Assembly (NCBI RefSeq): GCF_030418165.1 | Contig: NZ_JAUHTQ010000006.1 | Span: 1 to 64,000 of the forward strand | DNA length: 64,000 nucleotides | Direction: 5' to 3' | Source of the DNA: Ureibacillus aquaedulcis | GTDB taxonomy: Bacteria > Bacillota > Bacilli > Bacillales_A > Planococcaceae | In this document: positions 1 through 9,234 of the stretch, in pieces | How positions within the stretch are numbered: the stretch's first letter is position 1 | Layout: every line of letters begins with the position of its first letter | The notes under the pieces: model-generated | Seen by the model: only the letters and a program-made list of their open reading frames with translations | Databases searched by the model: none | What the model was told of the DNA's origin: nothing | Position numbers and translations under genes: made by a program

Positions 1-245
1 GAATGCGTTTCATCCCTCTTATATAACGTATCTCAAACTCTTTCTCCCTTCGGAGTGCGTTTCATCCCTCTTATATAACGTATCTCAAACTCTTTCTCTC
101 TTCGGAATGCGTTTTATTCCTTCTCATATAACGCGTGTCGAGCTATTTCTCGCCTCAGAATGCGTTTCATTCCTCGAATGAAACATTCCTTAAGCTTTTT
201 TCGCCTCAAATTCTATTTATTCCTCTTTCGAAAACACCTTGAAGC
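1..245. repeat. Degenerate tandem repeat, ~52-bp unit
   Basis: Units begin at about 1, 53, 105, 158 and 209. Each opens with GAATGCGTTTCAT or a variant and continues with CCTCTTATATAACG and a TTTCTC-rich tail. The first two units are nearly identical (52 bp each); later ones decay. The array probably continues left of the window. No convincing coding content: the plus-strand reading frame here has no ribosome site. Function unknown. Confidence 0.75.
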
Positions 246-354
246 AACTATTCCATATAGTTACTTAACAAAAAACAACAAACCCTATTTTGCCCACATC
301 ACCACAAAAAAACAGATGAAGAAAAGTTCCCCTTTTCCTCACCTGTTCCATATA

Positions 355-1467
355 TTATCTCTCTGTCATTTGCTTCCAAACGGAACCTTTTGCTTCTTCC
401 CCTTGTTCGATGCGAGCGATGGCCATTTTCACTTGAAGTTTCACTTCAAATTCTTTGTCATCTTCGGCATCGTGTAATGCTGGAAGGCAGTTTTCCGTTC
501 CTGTTTCGAATAAGTACATTGCTGCACGCCAGCGGACAAGTTTATTTTTATCCTTTAACGCTTCAATCATGTACGGTTCAAACTCTACAAAACCTAAATC
601 ACTCATGCAATCTCCTGCTGTCCGTCGAACTGCCGAGCTTTTATCTTTTAGAGCGCGAGCCAGATATGGAACAACCGCTACATCTTCTATCATCCCAAGG
701 TAAACAGTTGCTAGACGGCGAATTGACATTTGCTCGTCTTCCAACGCTTTTTCGAGTAATGGTAAATCGTCTACCTCTGGATCAGGCAGTTGATCCAATA
801 ACTGGTAGCGTTTTTGCCAGTCGCCGGCTTCAAGGTATTGCCCCAACGTTACTTTTTCTCTTTGCAAGGTCACAGTGTTTTTCTTGCTTGCTGCTTCAAT
901 AATTTGTGCTACACGTTCTTCCGGGTATGTTGCATTGATTTCTTCAATAATTTCTTTGGCAATATCCTCTTTTTCACCATATCGAATACCAAAATCAACC
1001 CATTTGCGTTCAAGCAAATAGTTATCATCGAATTTGTTGATTTCTATGGATTGGAAAGCTTGCACAAAACGGTCTCCTACAGAAACACGGTGTTCAATTG
1101 CTGAATCAAATACTTTTACCTGCAGTGGAAGACCTCTAAGCATTTGTACATGAACAAACACTTCTCCAAAATGGTCGTCCGCTTGTACTTCCTGGGCAGT
1201 AGCCTCACTGTTCTCACCTAGTGCTGCTCCAACACTAGCTAAAATTGGCTCCCATTGGAACTTGGCATTGCGCTCAACTGCTAGAAAGTCGGCAACATGG
1301 TAGACCCCTTTTACCCCTTCAATTTCTAAAATTGCTTGAATTTGTTCAGGGGCACTTTCGGCATTATCCTTTGTGTAATTAAAAGCTTTTCCAAACGGAA
1401 GTTCCTCGTCTACTACAACTTTCATCGAATTCGGACTTGGTGTTGGCTCGATTGTTACGATCTTCAT
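355..1467 (-). CDS. cvfC: CvfC/YpgR-like protein: NifU/Nfu N-domain plus HEAT repeats
   Basis: A 370-residue protein. Residues 1-90 (MKIVTIEPTPSPNSMK, later GVKGVYHVADF) look like the Nfu/NifU N-terminal scaffold domain. Residues about 215-360 are HEAT/PBS-lyase-type helical repeats (LLEKALEDEQMSIRRLA, YLARALKDKSSAVRRTA). This is the architecture of conserved virulence factor C of Staphylococcus and YpgR of Bacillus, whose biochemical role is not settled. The start has a good site (GGTAGGAGAGG) upstream. It lies 12 bases after the ABC-F gene on the same strand, so the two are probably co-transcribed. The Nfu part suggests, but does not prove, an iron-sulphur link. Confidence 0.85.
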   Translation of the reverse strand: MKIVTIEPTPSPNSMKVVVDEELPFGKAFNYTKDNAESAPEQIQAILEIEGVKGVYHVADFLAVERNAKFQWEPILASVGAALGENSEATAQEVQADDHFGEVFVHVQMLRGLPLQVKVFDSAIEHRVSVGDRFVQAFQSIEINKFDDNYLLERKWVDFGIRYGEKEDIAKEIIEEINATYPEERVAQIIEAASKKNTVTLQREKVTLGQYLEAGDWQKRYQLLDQLPDPEVDDLPLLEKALEDEQMSIRRLATVYLGMIEDVAVVPYLARALKDKSSAVRRTAGDCMSDLGFVEFEPYMIEALKDKNKLVRWRAAMYLFETGTENCLPALHDAEDDKEFEVKLQVKMAIARIEQGEEAKGSVWKQMTER

Positions 1468-1479
1468 TACTATCCTCTC

Positions 1480-3366
1480 CTACCCATTCACGATGTCGTC
1501 TAAATACGTCCATCTTTCAATTAATTGTTCATATTCTTTGTTTAAATCATCCAGTTTTTCTGTTAGTTGTTGAAGCTTTGTATAATCCGCTCCAGCCGTT
1601 GAGATTCCCTCTTCGGTAGCCTCAATTTCTTCTTCCACTTTTGCGATTGTATCCGAGATGGTTTCCCATTCTTTTTGTTCTTTAAATGAAAGCTTTTTCT
1701 TTTCACTTTTCGTTTTTTGCGGTTTTGGTTTTTCCACCTTTACTTCTTTAGCTTCTTCTTTTTGGGTATGCTGTTGTTTCTCGAGGTAGTCACTATATAC
1801 ATCCAGGCTTTCATCAACATTTCCTTGCCCATCCAAAATCCAAAGCTTTTTCGCGATACGGTCCAGGAAGAATCGGTCATGGGAAATTGTTAATATAACG
1901 CCAGGGAAATGCTCGATAAAATCTTCTAGAACCCCTAAAGTTTCAATATCCAAGTCATTTGTTGGCTCGTCCAATAACAATACATTCGGCTGTTCCATCA
2001 GTAAGCGCAATAAATGAAGTCGTTTTCGTTCCCCACCAGATAATTTTCCTATTGGTGTACCATGAGTATGTAGCGGGAATAGAAATCTTTCAAGCATCTG
2101 GGCTGCAGAATATCGTACTCCTTCTGCATCTGTTATGTCATTGGAAGCTTCGCGAATGTATTCAATAATGCGTTCGTTTTCGTTCATGGCAGGGATTACT
2201 TGTTTAAAATGCGCTCTTTTTACTGTGGAACCGACAATCACTTCACCATTGTCCGGTTCTAACTCGCCAGCCAATATATTTAATAAAGTCGATTTTCCGT
2301 AGCCATTGGCACCAATTATTCCTATACGATCCCCTTGCTGTAATAAGAAATTAAAATCTTTCAAGATCACACGATCGCCAAAAGTTTTTGACAGCTGTTC
2401 ACCCTCAATTACCTTTTTACCTAGGCGTGATGTCGCAAGCGACAATTCTAGGCTAACATCATTTGAGCCTCGTTCTATTTTAGTATCCAATTCTTCAAAA
2501 CGTTGAATTCTCGCTTTTTGTTTCGTTGTACGTGCTTTTGCGCCACGGCGAATCCACTTCAGCTCCGAACGATAACGGTTTTGTAATTTCTCTTGAGTTG
2601 CTGCATGCATTTCTTCACGAATAGCACGAGACTCTAGATAATCTGCGTAATTTCCTGTATGTCGATACAATGTTTGGTTGGCAAGTTCATAAATATGTGT
2701 TGAGATTTCGTCCAAAAAGTAACGGTCATGGGTAATGAATATAACTGCCCCTTTTAGGCGCATCACCATTTCCTGTAACCATTCAGTGGATTGCACATCC
2801 AGATGGTTCGTCGGTTCATCAAGCAAGTAAAGGTCTGCCGGCTCAATTAGAACCTTGGCCAAAGCGACCCGTTTTTGTTGCCCACCTGAAAGAGTGGTTA
2901 CTTGCCGATCAAACATATCGATGCCTAATTTTGTTAGCGCTTGTTTTGCAAGAGCATTTACATCCCAGGCTTCGTCATTGTCCATTTGCTGTTGCAGACG
3001 GAACAATTGATTTTGTAATTCTTCGGATTCAGAATTTTTCGATAGCTTTGTTAAAGTATCTTCATATTGTCTATTTAGTTGAAGAATCGGCGAGTCACCC
3101 GAGAAGACGGCTTGTAATACGGTCTCCCCTTCATTGAATTGAGGATCCTGCGGTAAATGTGAAATTCGATATTTGTTCGGGTGATCGAGTTCAACCGTAT
3201 CGGCATCCTGCTGCCCTGCTAAAATGGATAGCAATGTAGATTTCCCCGTTCCATTAATCCCGATTAACCCGGCACGTTCTCCCTCATAAATAGTAAACTC
3301 AATATTTTCGAATAGCGTTTTATCGCCAACGGTTTTTGTTAAATTTGATACGATTAAATGACTCAT
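1480..3366 (-). CDS. yfmR: ABC-F family ATPase, YfmR/Uup type
   Basis: A 628-residue soluble protein with two ABC ATPase cassettes and no membrane segments. Walker A 1 is GINGTGKST at residues 36-44; Walker A 2 is GANGYGKST. Both cassettes carry signature (LSGGQQKR, LSGGERKR) and Walker B (LLDEPTNHLD, LLDEPTNDLD) motifs. The inter-domain linker is basic (KWIRRGAKARTTKQKARIQ). The C-terminal ~90 residues are Lys/Glu-rich coiled coil, as in Uup and YfmR. ABC-F proteins of this group act on stalled ribosomes at the E site; YfmR is reported to relieve polyproline stalling together with EF-P. It is not an exporter and has no permease partner. Confidence 0.92.
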   Translation of the reverse strand: MSHLIVSNLTKTVGDKTLFENIEFTIYEGERAGLIGINGTGKSTLLSILAGQQDADTVELDHPNKYRISHLPQDPQFNEGETVLQAVFSGDSPILQLNRQYEDTLTKLSKNSESEELQNQLFRLQQQMDNDEAWDVNALAKQALTKLGIDMFDRQVTTLSGGQQKRVALAKVLIEPADLYLLDEPTNHLDVQSTEWLQEMVMRLKGAVIFITHDRYFLDEISTHIYELANQTLYRHTGNYADYLESRAIREEMHAATQEKLQNRYRSELKWIRRGAKARTTKQKARIQRFEELDTKIERGSNDVSLELSLATSRLGKKVIEGEQLSKTFGDRVILKDFNFLLQQGDRIGIIGANGYGKSTLLNILAGELEPDNGEVIVGSTVKRAHFKQVIPAMNENERIIEYIREASNDITDAEGVRYSAAQMLERFLFPLHTHGTPIGKLSGGERKRLHLLRLLMEQPNVLLLDEPTNDLDIETLGVLEDFIEHFPGVILTISHDRFFLDRIAKKLWILDGQGNVDESLDVYSDYLEKQQHTQKEEAKEVKVEKPKPQKTKSEKKKLSFKEQKEWETISDTIAKVEEEIEATEEGISTAGADYTKLQQLTEKLDDLNKEYEQLIERWTYLDDIVNG

Positions 3367-3559
3367 GATATTCCTTCTCTTTCCTTTTAGCTCCTATAAA
3401 TTTGTAAATTACAAGTTTATCGCTAATTTTATATAAACGCACATTACAATTACTGTTATTTAATTATTATAATTGATTTCAATCAAATAGTGCATTGATT
3501 AGCATTTAATTGGAACGATTAATTGATGCGGCCTCAGCTAATTGGAAAGAAATCCAGGC

Positions 3560-4348
3560 TCACTCATGATCTCCCTTTCTATAAGTAAGCCAATAATTCG
3601 TAATAGAAAATAGTATAAAAATCCAGATAAACTCAATGAATACTATACTTATAACCTTTGTGTTAATAGTGCCTGAAATGAGTACCTCCATGGCATATTT
3701 ACTTAAACTGGCTGGGTTAATAAAATCGATATTGGGAATTAAACTTATAATGATTCTGCACCCCAAAAGAAAAATAATTGAGATCAAAGCGATCATTCCC
3801 TGACTCCGAAAAACTGCGCTTACCATCGTTGTGAAGGACACGACGAACAGCACCCAGGTAAGATACAGTAAAAGAGCAATCAGCATATGGGACAATGGGA
3901 CGACTGTAAATAAATTGTTTACATACAAATAAGAAATTAAAAATCCTATTGTGACACTAAAAGCAGCAAGCAGATAATTTGATGCAACTTTACCACTCAA
4001 ATATGAAATTACACTAACAGGTCTGGTTAAAATAAAGGCCAACATGCCGCTTGATTTATCTGATTGAATGATTCCCATCAAGGCGATTACAAGAATGATA
4101 AGTCCAAGCTGATCAAACTGAGAACCAAATGTACTAGCTAGCACTTCCCCGCCTTCTTGGCTGATTAGGGTAGAATCTATTGTAATTCCTTGCCCGCCGC
4201 CTAAAGTATCAAGTATGTTTGGCAAATAATAAGTGACGATCGGTTGAGTACATCCCAGCAGGATGAAGACCATTGGCAGCCAAATTACTTTCAAATCGCG
4301 AGCCATTTGAACAAATTCCTTTTTCATTAACAGAATACCGGCATTCAT
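3560..4348 (-). CDS. yxlG: ABC-2 type permease, YxlG-like
   Basis: A 262-residue membrane protein with about six hydrophobic segments (e.g. VIWLPMVFILLG, LGLIILVIALMGI, MLIALLLYLTWVLFV, IVFIEFIWIFILF). It fits the ABC-2 exporter permease family and the size of B. subtilis YxlG. Its ATG overlaps the stop of the upstream ATPase gene (TAATG), a translational coupling signature. Together with the ATPase and the small PLDc_N protein it forms the same trio as yxlE-yxlF-yxlG of the B. subtilis sigY operon. The transported substrate is unknown. Confidence 0.82.
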   Translation of the reverse strand: MNAGILLMKKEFVQMARDLKVIWLPMVFILLGCTQPIVTYYLPNILDTLGGGQGITIDSTLISQEGGEVLASTFGSQFDQLGLIILVIALMGIIQSDKSSGMLAFILTRPVSVISYLSGKVASNYLLAAFSVTIGFLISYLYVNNLFTVVPLSHMLIALLLYLTWVLFVVSFTTMVSAVFRSQGMIALISIIFLLGCRIIISLIPNIDFINPASLSKYAMEVLISGTINTKVISIVFIEFIWIFILFSITNYWLTYRKGDHE

Positions 4349-5250
4349 TATCGCATCACCATTTTCAGGAAAATTTCTTCGAGAGTATCTCTTTGAATTT
4401 CAAATTTCAGGATATCCACGTTATGTTCAATAGCATTTCTTAATATTAGATTTTTATGGTTATAGATATCATCTACTTTTACTTCAAGTTTATTTCCTTT
4501 TACGGTTAGTTCCTTAACATAAGGCAATTTTTTCACAATGTTCATCCACACTCCATCATTGCTGGCAAGTTCTATAATTAACCTATTTTTATTGTTACGT
4601 TTGAAAAGCTGTGATATGGATGAATCCTCCAGTTTTACTCCATTCTTGATAATGACAAATCTTTCACAGATTTCTTCGGCATCATTTAGAATATGAGTGG
4701 ATAATAGGATTGTTGTTTCTTTCTTTATTTCTTGTATGATGTTCAAAACTTCTCTTCGGCCAATTGGATCCAATGCTGATACTGGTTCATCCAGGATAAT
4801 CAGGGAAGGCTTATGCAGCAGTGCTTGCGCTATTCCAAGCCTTTGCTTCATACCCCCGGAGAATGTCCCCACCTTTGAGTTTTCTGCATCCTGCAACCCT
4901 ACTTTTCTTAAAATTAGCGGAATTTGATTGTTTAAAGCTTTTTTTGGCACGCCGGAAAGTTGACCCATGAACATTAGCGTTTCTTTGGCTGTCATCCAAT
5001 TAAAAAAGTTAGGATACTGCGGTAAATAGCCAATTTCTTTTTTCATCTCCATATTTTTATTTCCATTTAGTAAAATTTCGCCTTTTTCTGGTTCAATCAT
5101 ATCTACTATCATTTTTATTAAAGTTGATTTCCCTGCCCCATTTGGTCCGATTAAGCCGACACATTCACCTTTTTGTATTTCCAGATTAAAATTATTAACA
5201 ACCGATTTGTTTTTGAAGGATTTCGTCACATCTCTTATTTCTAATTTCAA
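4348..5250 (-). CDS. yxlF: ABC transporter ATP-binding protein, YxlF-like
   Basis: A 300-residue single ABC cassette with Walker A GPNGAGKST near residue 36, signature FSGGMKQRLGIAQALL, Walker B LIILDEPVSALDP and a switch histidine (LLSTHILNDAEEI). The C-terminal ~80 residues form the accessory domain usual in ABC-2 exporter ATPases. It ends overlapping the permease start and begins overlapping the end of the PLDc_N gene, so the three are translated as a unit. Matches YxlF in length and context. Confidence 0.88.
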   Translation of the reverse strand: MKLEIRDVTKSFKNKSVVNNFNLEIQKGECVGLIGPNGAGKSTLIKMIVDMIEPEKGEILLNGNKNMEMKKEIGYLPQYPNFFNWMTAKETLMFMGQLSGVPKKALNNQIPLILRKVGLQDAENSKVGTFSGGMKQRLGIAQALLHKPSLIILDEPVSALDPIGRREVLNIIQEIKKETTILLSTHILNDAEEICERFVIIKNGVKLEDSSISQLFKRNNKNRLIIELASNDGVWMNIVKKLPYVKELTVKGNKLEVKVDDIYNHKNLILRNAIEHNVDILKFEIQRDTLEEIFLKMVMR

Positions 5251-5495
5251 ATTTTTTCACTTTCCTTTCTGCCTATTACGAAGTAAAGAATAGGCCCGAC
5301 TGTGTTAACAAATAGAATAACGATCGTCCATAAAAGCACATTTTCCCTTGTTTTTCTATGGCGATAGAGATCCAGCAGAGCAAACAGTACCAAGAACATA
5401 CCTATTGCAATAAATGGAAGTACGACAGGAAGGAACTGCATTATTTCGATGTTTTTTAGTTCATCTAATTCGTAGTGGAGCTGCACTTTCAACAC
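5247..5495 (-). CDS. yxlE: Small PLDc_N-domain membrane protein, YxlE-like
   Basis: An 82-residue protein with two membrane segments (FLPVVLPFIAIGMFLVLFALL and VLLWTIVILFVNTVGPILYF) ending in the VGPILYFVIGR motif of the PLDc_N family (phospholipase-D-nuclease N-terminal type). Its stop overlaps the ATPase start. The start is uncertain: it is drawn at GTG 5495, but GTG 5486 is better spaced from GAGG, and an internal ATG precedes MQFLPVV. First gene of the YxlEFG-like operon. Confidence 0.78.
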   Translation of the reverse strand: MLKVQLHYELDELKNIEIMQFLPVVLPFIAIGMFLVLFALLDLYRHRKTRENVLLWTIVILFVNTVGPILYFVIGRKESEKI

Positions 5496-5504
5496 CTCAT
5501 TTCA

Positions 5505-5526
5505 TTATCATTATTGATAATGATAA
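5505..5526. promoter_or_regulatory. Perfect 10+10 palindrome, probable operator
   Basis: Arms TTATCATTAT and ATAATGATAA separated by TG lie between the divergent yxlE-like gene and the ArsR-type regulator. A second inverted repeat (TCTCATT, 6-base gap, AATGAGA) is at 5556-5575. Position suggests autoregulation by the neighbouring regulator. The ATAATGAT words also resemble Fur half-sites, but their order differs from the usual Fur box. Confidence 0.6.
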
Positions 5527-5604
5527 CTAAATTGGTGGATATTTGCAATTGTTATTCTCATTTTTTATAATGAGATTAAAAATATATGTTAAAAAGGTGA
5601 TGAA

Positions 5605-6144
5605 ATGACGAATAAAGTTGATATATTAATGCATCCAGTAAGAATGAAAATCTGCCAAGCATTAATGAGAAATAAGGAAAATGGGCTAACTCCATTAGAG
5701 ATGGTAAAAATCATTAAAGACGTGCCACAAGCAACCTTATACAGACATATACAGATATTGGTGGATTCGAGTATCATCCATGTGATTAATGAAAAAAAAG
5801 TAAAATCGGTTTCGGAAAAGTACTATGCTTTGAATGAGGTGGAGGCAACCCTCGATGAGGATGAATGGAAAAACATTTCTAATGAGGAGAAGCTTAATTA
5901 CGTTTCCTACTACCAATTATCCCTTCTAACACAATATCAAAGTTATCTAAAAGGACTTGAGGAGCAAAACGTCAAGGAAGACGGTGCAACTTTTTCGATA
6001 GTGGAACTAAAAATTGACGATCAACATTTTTCTCAATTTCAAAATGATTTAGACGAATTAATGAAAAAATACTACAATTACCAGGATAACGAAAAAGATG
6101 TACCGGCTCGTACGATTGCCATTACGATTATTCCCGATGTTTGA
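5605..6144 (+). CDS. ArsR-type winged-helix regulator
   Basis: A 179-residue protein. Residues about 5-75 form a winged helix: MHPVRMKICQALM, then LTPLEMVKIIKDVPQATLYRH as recognition region, then an IHVINEKKV wing. This is the ArsR/HTH_20 type that opens with a 'hPvR..il..L' helix. The remainder is acidic, helical and not recognised. The start has AAAGGTGATGAA before the ATG. It is transcribed away from the YxlEFG-like exporter genes, with palindromes between, so it probably represses them. The inducer is unknown. Confidence 0.8.
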   Translation: MTNKVDILMHPVRMKICQALMRNKENGLTPLEMVKIIKDVPQATLYRHIQILVDSSIIHVINEKKVKSVSEKYYALNEVEATLDEDEWKNISNEEKLNYVSYYQLSLLTQYQSYLKGLEEQNVKEDGATFSIVELKIDDQHFSQFQNDLDELMKKYYNYQDNEKDVPARTIAITIIPDV

Positions 6145-6147
6145 CAT

Positions 6148-6192
6148 AAAAAAAGCAATTGAAAGTATGTCATTTGACCAACCTTCAATTGC
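6148..6192 (-). terminator. Rho-independent terminator of the abgAB operon
   Basis: On the minus strand GCAATTGAA pairs with TTCAATTGC, followed by TTTTTTT. It lies just past the abgB stop at 6254 and may also serve the plus-strand regulator from the other side. Confidence 0.75.
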
Positions 6193-6253
6193 CTATTGTT
6201 TTGTTCAAGGAAAGATCTTTGATAATGACTACTTCGAGTAATAAAGGTAAAAA

Positions 6254-7693
6254 TTATCCATACATATTTGGTACCACTTCTTTTGGTATGGGGTTAACGT
6301 ATTCACCTTTAGTTTGTGCCAGCAATTCATCTTTTGCTTGATCAATCAAAACCGGATTTTGCAATAATTCGATAGCCGTCAAAGCTAACACTTTACTTGC
6401 ATAAAGCATACCTTTATGGGCTAATCCTGTTTTCCCCTGGGAAACAAGCTGCCAGCTGTGCAGCGGCGTGCCTAGTACAAAACATGTAGTAAAGAATTGT
6501 GAAGTCGGCACAACCCAGCTTACATCCGCCACATCAGTAGATCCTGCCATCGTAAGTGACGATTTTTGATAGGAAACTACTTCCGGATAAAATGGGTAGT
6601 CTGTTTCATTTAAGTAATCTAACTGGCTATCCTCGAAAATCGATTTAATTTCCTGCAGGGCACTTGAAAACTCTTCTGGCGTAAGAGTTTTTGCCATCTT
6701 TTTCGCATATTGGAGTTCTTCTTCATTATAAGAAGGTATACCTACTAACTGTAATTTATCGTAAATAATTTTGTTAATGGTATCGTTGGGAATATAGTTC
6801 GAACATGCTTTATCAAATTTTACTTTTACTTTTGTCTCAGTCATTAAAGCCGCACCATCTGCAATTTTAACAATACGTTTAAAGATGTTATCGACTTCTT
6901 TTATAGTATTCGCTCGAATTAAATATAAAACTTCAGCATTGGCTTGTACAACATTTGGTGATATTCCCCCTGAATTCGTCACTGCATAATGGACTCTGGC
7001 ACTACTGGGGATGTGCTCGCGTAAATAGTTGACTCCAACATTCATCAATTCAACGGCATCCAGCGCACTTCTTCCCAAATGTGGCGAATTGGCTGCATGT
7101 GAGGCAATTCCTTCAAACTCGAAATACACTTGATAGTTTGCTAGGGAAGAATAATTGAATACACTTGTGAATGAATTTGGGTGCCATGTTAATGCAACAT
7201 CCACTTCCTCAAATACTCCTTCCCGCACCATAAATGTCTTACCTGATCCACCTTCTTCTGCAGGACAGCCATAATAATGGATTCTACCCTCCAGTTCACC
7301 TTTGGCAATCAAATCTTTCACCAGGGCAACTGCCCCGACTCCAGCTGTCCCTAGTAGATTATGACCACATCCATGGCCATTGCCTCCTTCAACTAAAGCT
7401 TCTCGAACTTCACTCGCGGCTTGCTGACTTAATCCGGGAAGTGCATCATATTCTCCTAAAATACCTATAATTGGACCTTTATTTCCGTACTTAGCGACAA
7501 ACGCAGTATCAATGCCCCCTATACCCATTTCAATCTCAAATCCGATTTCCTCTAAGTATGTCGTTAGAATCTTTACAGAATCAAATTCTCTAAATCTTGT
7601 TTCAGGAATCTCCCAGATTCTATCAGAAAGTTTTATAATATCCTTTTCATACAGTTGATATAAACTCTCAACCTCTTCTAGTTTACTAGGCAT
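6254..7693 (-). CDS. abgB: M20 amidohydrolase, p-aminobenzoyl-glutamate hydrolase subunit B type
   Basis: A 479-residue M20-family metallopeptidase. Features include GILGEYDALPG (first metal-binding region), GHGCGHNLLGTAG, and PAEEGGSGK, with the GIDTAFVAKYG start region typical of AbgB. In E. coli AbgAB cleaves p-aminobenzoyl-glutamate, a folate breakdown product, after uptake by AbgT. The ATG overlaps the abgA stop by 8 bases (ATGCCTAG). Exact substrate specificity cannot be read from sequence; other aminoacyl conjugates are possible. Confidence 0.88.
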   Translation of the reverse strand: MPSKLEEVESLYQLYEKDIIKLSDRIWEIPETRFREFDSVKILTTYLEEIGFEIEMGIGGIDTAFVAKYGNKGPIIGILGEYDALPGLSQQAASEVREALVEGGNGHGCGHNLLGTAGVGAVALVKDLIAKGELEGRIHYYGCPAEEGGSGKTFMVREGVFEEVDVALTWHPNSFTSVFNYSSLANYQVYFEFEGIASHAANSPHLGRSALDAVELMNVGVNYLREHIPSSARVHYAVTNSGGISPNVVQANAEVLYLIRANTIKEVDNIFKRIVKIADGAALMTETKVKVKFDKACSNYIPNDTINKIIYDKLQLVGIPSYNEEELQYAKKMAKTLTPEEFSSALQEIKSIFEDSQLDYLNETDYPFYPEVVSYQKSSLTMAGSTDVADVSWVVPTSQFFTTCFVLGTPLHSWQLVSQGKTGLAHKGMLYASKVLALTAIELLQNPVLIDQAKDELLAQTKGEYVNPIPKEVVPNMYG

Positions 7694-8996
7694 TACCTTT
7701 CAACTCCTCATAAATCTTGAAAGGTACATTTAACCAGATTTCAAGAGCTGAAAGCATATCGTCTTCCTCGATATCAAACTCTTCGTGATGATGACCTGCT
7801 GCCAAATTTGTCCCAATAATGGAATAGCATGCCAAACCACCTTGTTGTTGTACTTTTTGCATTAGGAAAGTGGCATCCTCGGAGCCTGCCTTAAAGTTTT
7901 TATATTCGATTACTTCATTAAGGGATTGTTGAAGTTTTGCTGTATCGTTCAAGATTCGAGCCAACTGTTGGTCTGAAGGAATACTTAGAGCATATCCAAC
8001 CTTATCCAGTTCAACTTGAACATCATACATTGCGGCGATGCCATTAAATATTTGATGTACGCGTTCTTCGTAGAAATCATTGATGGCAGTAGTTTCACCA
8101 CGAATTTCCAATTGCATTTTTGCGATTGATGGGATAATATTTCGACCACTGCCCGCTTCTAAAGTCCCTACATTTACACGAGCTACTCCTTCACTATGCG
8201 GAGGCAGACTGTGCAAAGCAAGAACCGCTTGTGCACTTGCCAATAATGCATTTTTTCCTTTTTCCGCATTAACCCCAGAATGAGCGGCTACTCCTCTAAT
8301 TGTTACATCAAATTTTGAAGTTGCCAAAAATCCATCTACTCCTGCAACATAGGTTCCTTTAGGGACACCTGTTCCAATGTGAAGTGCACATAGATAATCT
8401 ATGTTATCCAATAAAGGTGATGAAACAATTGCACTTCCTCCCCTTACTCCTTCTTCGGCTGGTTGGAAGATTAGGATAATTTTTCCGCAGAGCTTATCCT
8501 TAACTTTCATTAATTGCTCAGCTAGCCCTAATCCGATTGTAGCATGGCTGTCATGACCACATGCATGCATGAAGCCTTCGTTTTGGGAACGGAAATTCAA
8601 TTTTTGGGGTACATGGTTTTCATGAGATGATTCCAAAATCGGCAATGCATCGATATCTACTCTATAGCCAATTGTAGGTCCTTCAATACCAGTATCGAAA
8701 ATTCCAATTACCCCTGTTTTTCCGGCCTCCATTTTTTCTAGCCATTCGGATGAGATATTACTATCCAATGCTTTATTATAAAAAACTTCTGCTAACTCTT
8801 TACCAGGCACTCCTAGAGAGACCCCGTTTACAATCTCTTTTCCTACATAAACGTCATAACCCAAAGCTTCAAGTTTTTCAGCTATAATAGCAGAAGTGCG
8901 AAATTCCAGCCAACCAGGTTCTGGAAATTGGTGAAAGTCCCTTCTCCATGCTGATAAAACCTGTAAATAACTCTTTTCTACTGTTAAAAAGTTCAT
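7686..8996 (-). CDS. abgA: M20 amidohydrolase, p-aminobenzoyl-glutamate hydrolase subunit A type
   Basis: A 436-residue M20-family enzyme with the motifs GYRVDIDALPI, MHACGHDSHATIGLGLA and FQPAEEGVRGG that hold the metal ligands and catalytic Glu, and a VAAHSG dimerisation region. It is the expected partner of the adjacent AbgB-like enzyme. The start is supported by AGGAG 8 bases upstream. The remains of its transporter gene abgT lie immediately upstream and read into the abgA start. Confidence 0.88.
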   Translation of the reverse strand: MNFLTVEKSYLQVLSAWRRDFHQFPEPGWLEFRTSAIIAEKLEALGYDVYVGKEIVNGVSLGVPGKELAEVFYNKALDSNISSEWLEKMEAGKTGVIGIFDTGIEGPTIGYRVDIDALPILESSHENHVPQKLNFRSQNEGFMHACGHDSHATIGLGLAEQLMKVKDKLCGKIILIFQPAEEGVRGGSAIVSSPLLDNIDYLCALHIGTGVPKGTYVAGVDGFLATSKFDVTIRGVAAHSGVNAEKGKNALLASAQAVLALHSLPPHSEGVARVNVGTLEAGSGRNIIPSIAKMQLEIRGETTAINDFYEERVHQIFNGIAAMYDVQVELDKVGYALSIPSDQQLARILNDTAKLQQSLNEVIEYKNFKAGSEDATFLMQKVQQQGGLACYSIIGTNLAAGHHHEEFDIEEDDMLSALEIWLNVPFKIYEELKGNA

Positions 8997-9210
8997 CTAA
9001 ATCATCTCCTATTTTAATAAGTAAATGAACCCCTGGACCAATCGGAATATTAAATAATACAAACACCAGCATCAAAAGAATCCATGCAATTAAAAATACA
9101 ATCGTGTATGGAATCATTAGCGACATCAGAGTTCCGATACCGGCTTTTTTGTTGTAGGTTAACATGAACCCTAAAATTATCGCGAAATATTGATTGAGTG
9201 GTGTTACCAT
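8878..9210 (-). pseudogene. abgT: abgT, 3' fragment
   Basis: Residues MVTPLNQYFAIILGFML...YNKKAGIGTLMSLMIPYTIVFLIAW...NIPIGPG are the C-terminal part of an AbgT-family transporter. The family motif continues upstream of the ATG without a start codon (RIGESSTN at 9211-9234), so this is not an independent gene. After GPGVHLL the frame runs 120 bases into abgA; in another frame a TAA occurs just before the abgA ribosome site, so a second small frameshift near the 3' end is likely. Confidence 0.8.
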
Positions 9211-9234
9211 GTTTGTGGACGATTCCCCGATGCG

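Noticed and set aside
160-477. Plus-strand 105-residue frame over the 52-bp repeats
   Set aside because: No ribosome site, low-complexity product and overlap with the real CvfC gene on the other strand.
5505-5526. Fur box between yxlE-like and ArsR-type genes
   Set aside because: The words are similar, but the order TTATCATTAT..ATAATGATAA differs from the usual 7-1-7 Fur arrangement.
8878-9210. Independent small membrane protein gene
   Set aside because: It is the C-terminal part of AbgT, with family sequence continuing upstream of the ATG.
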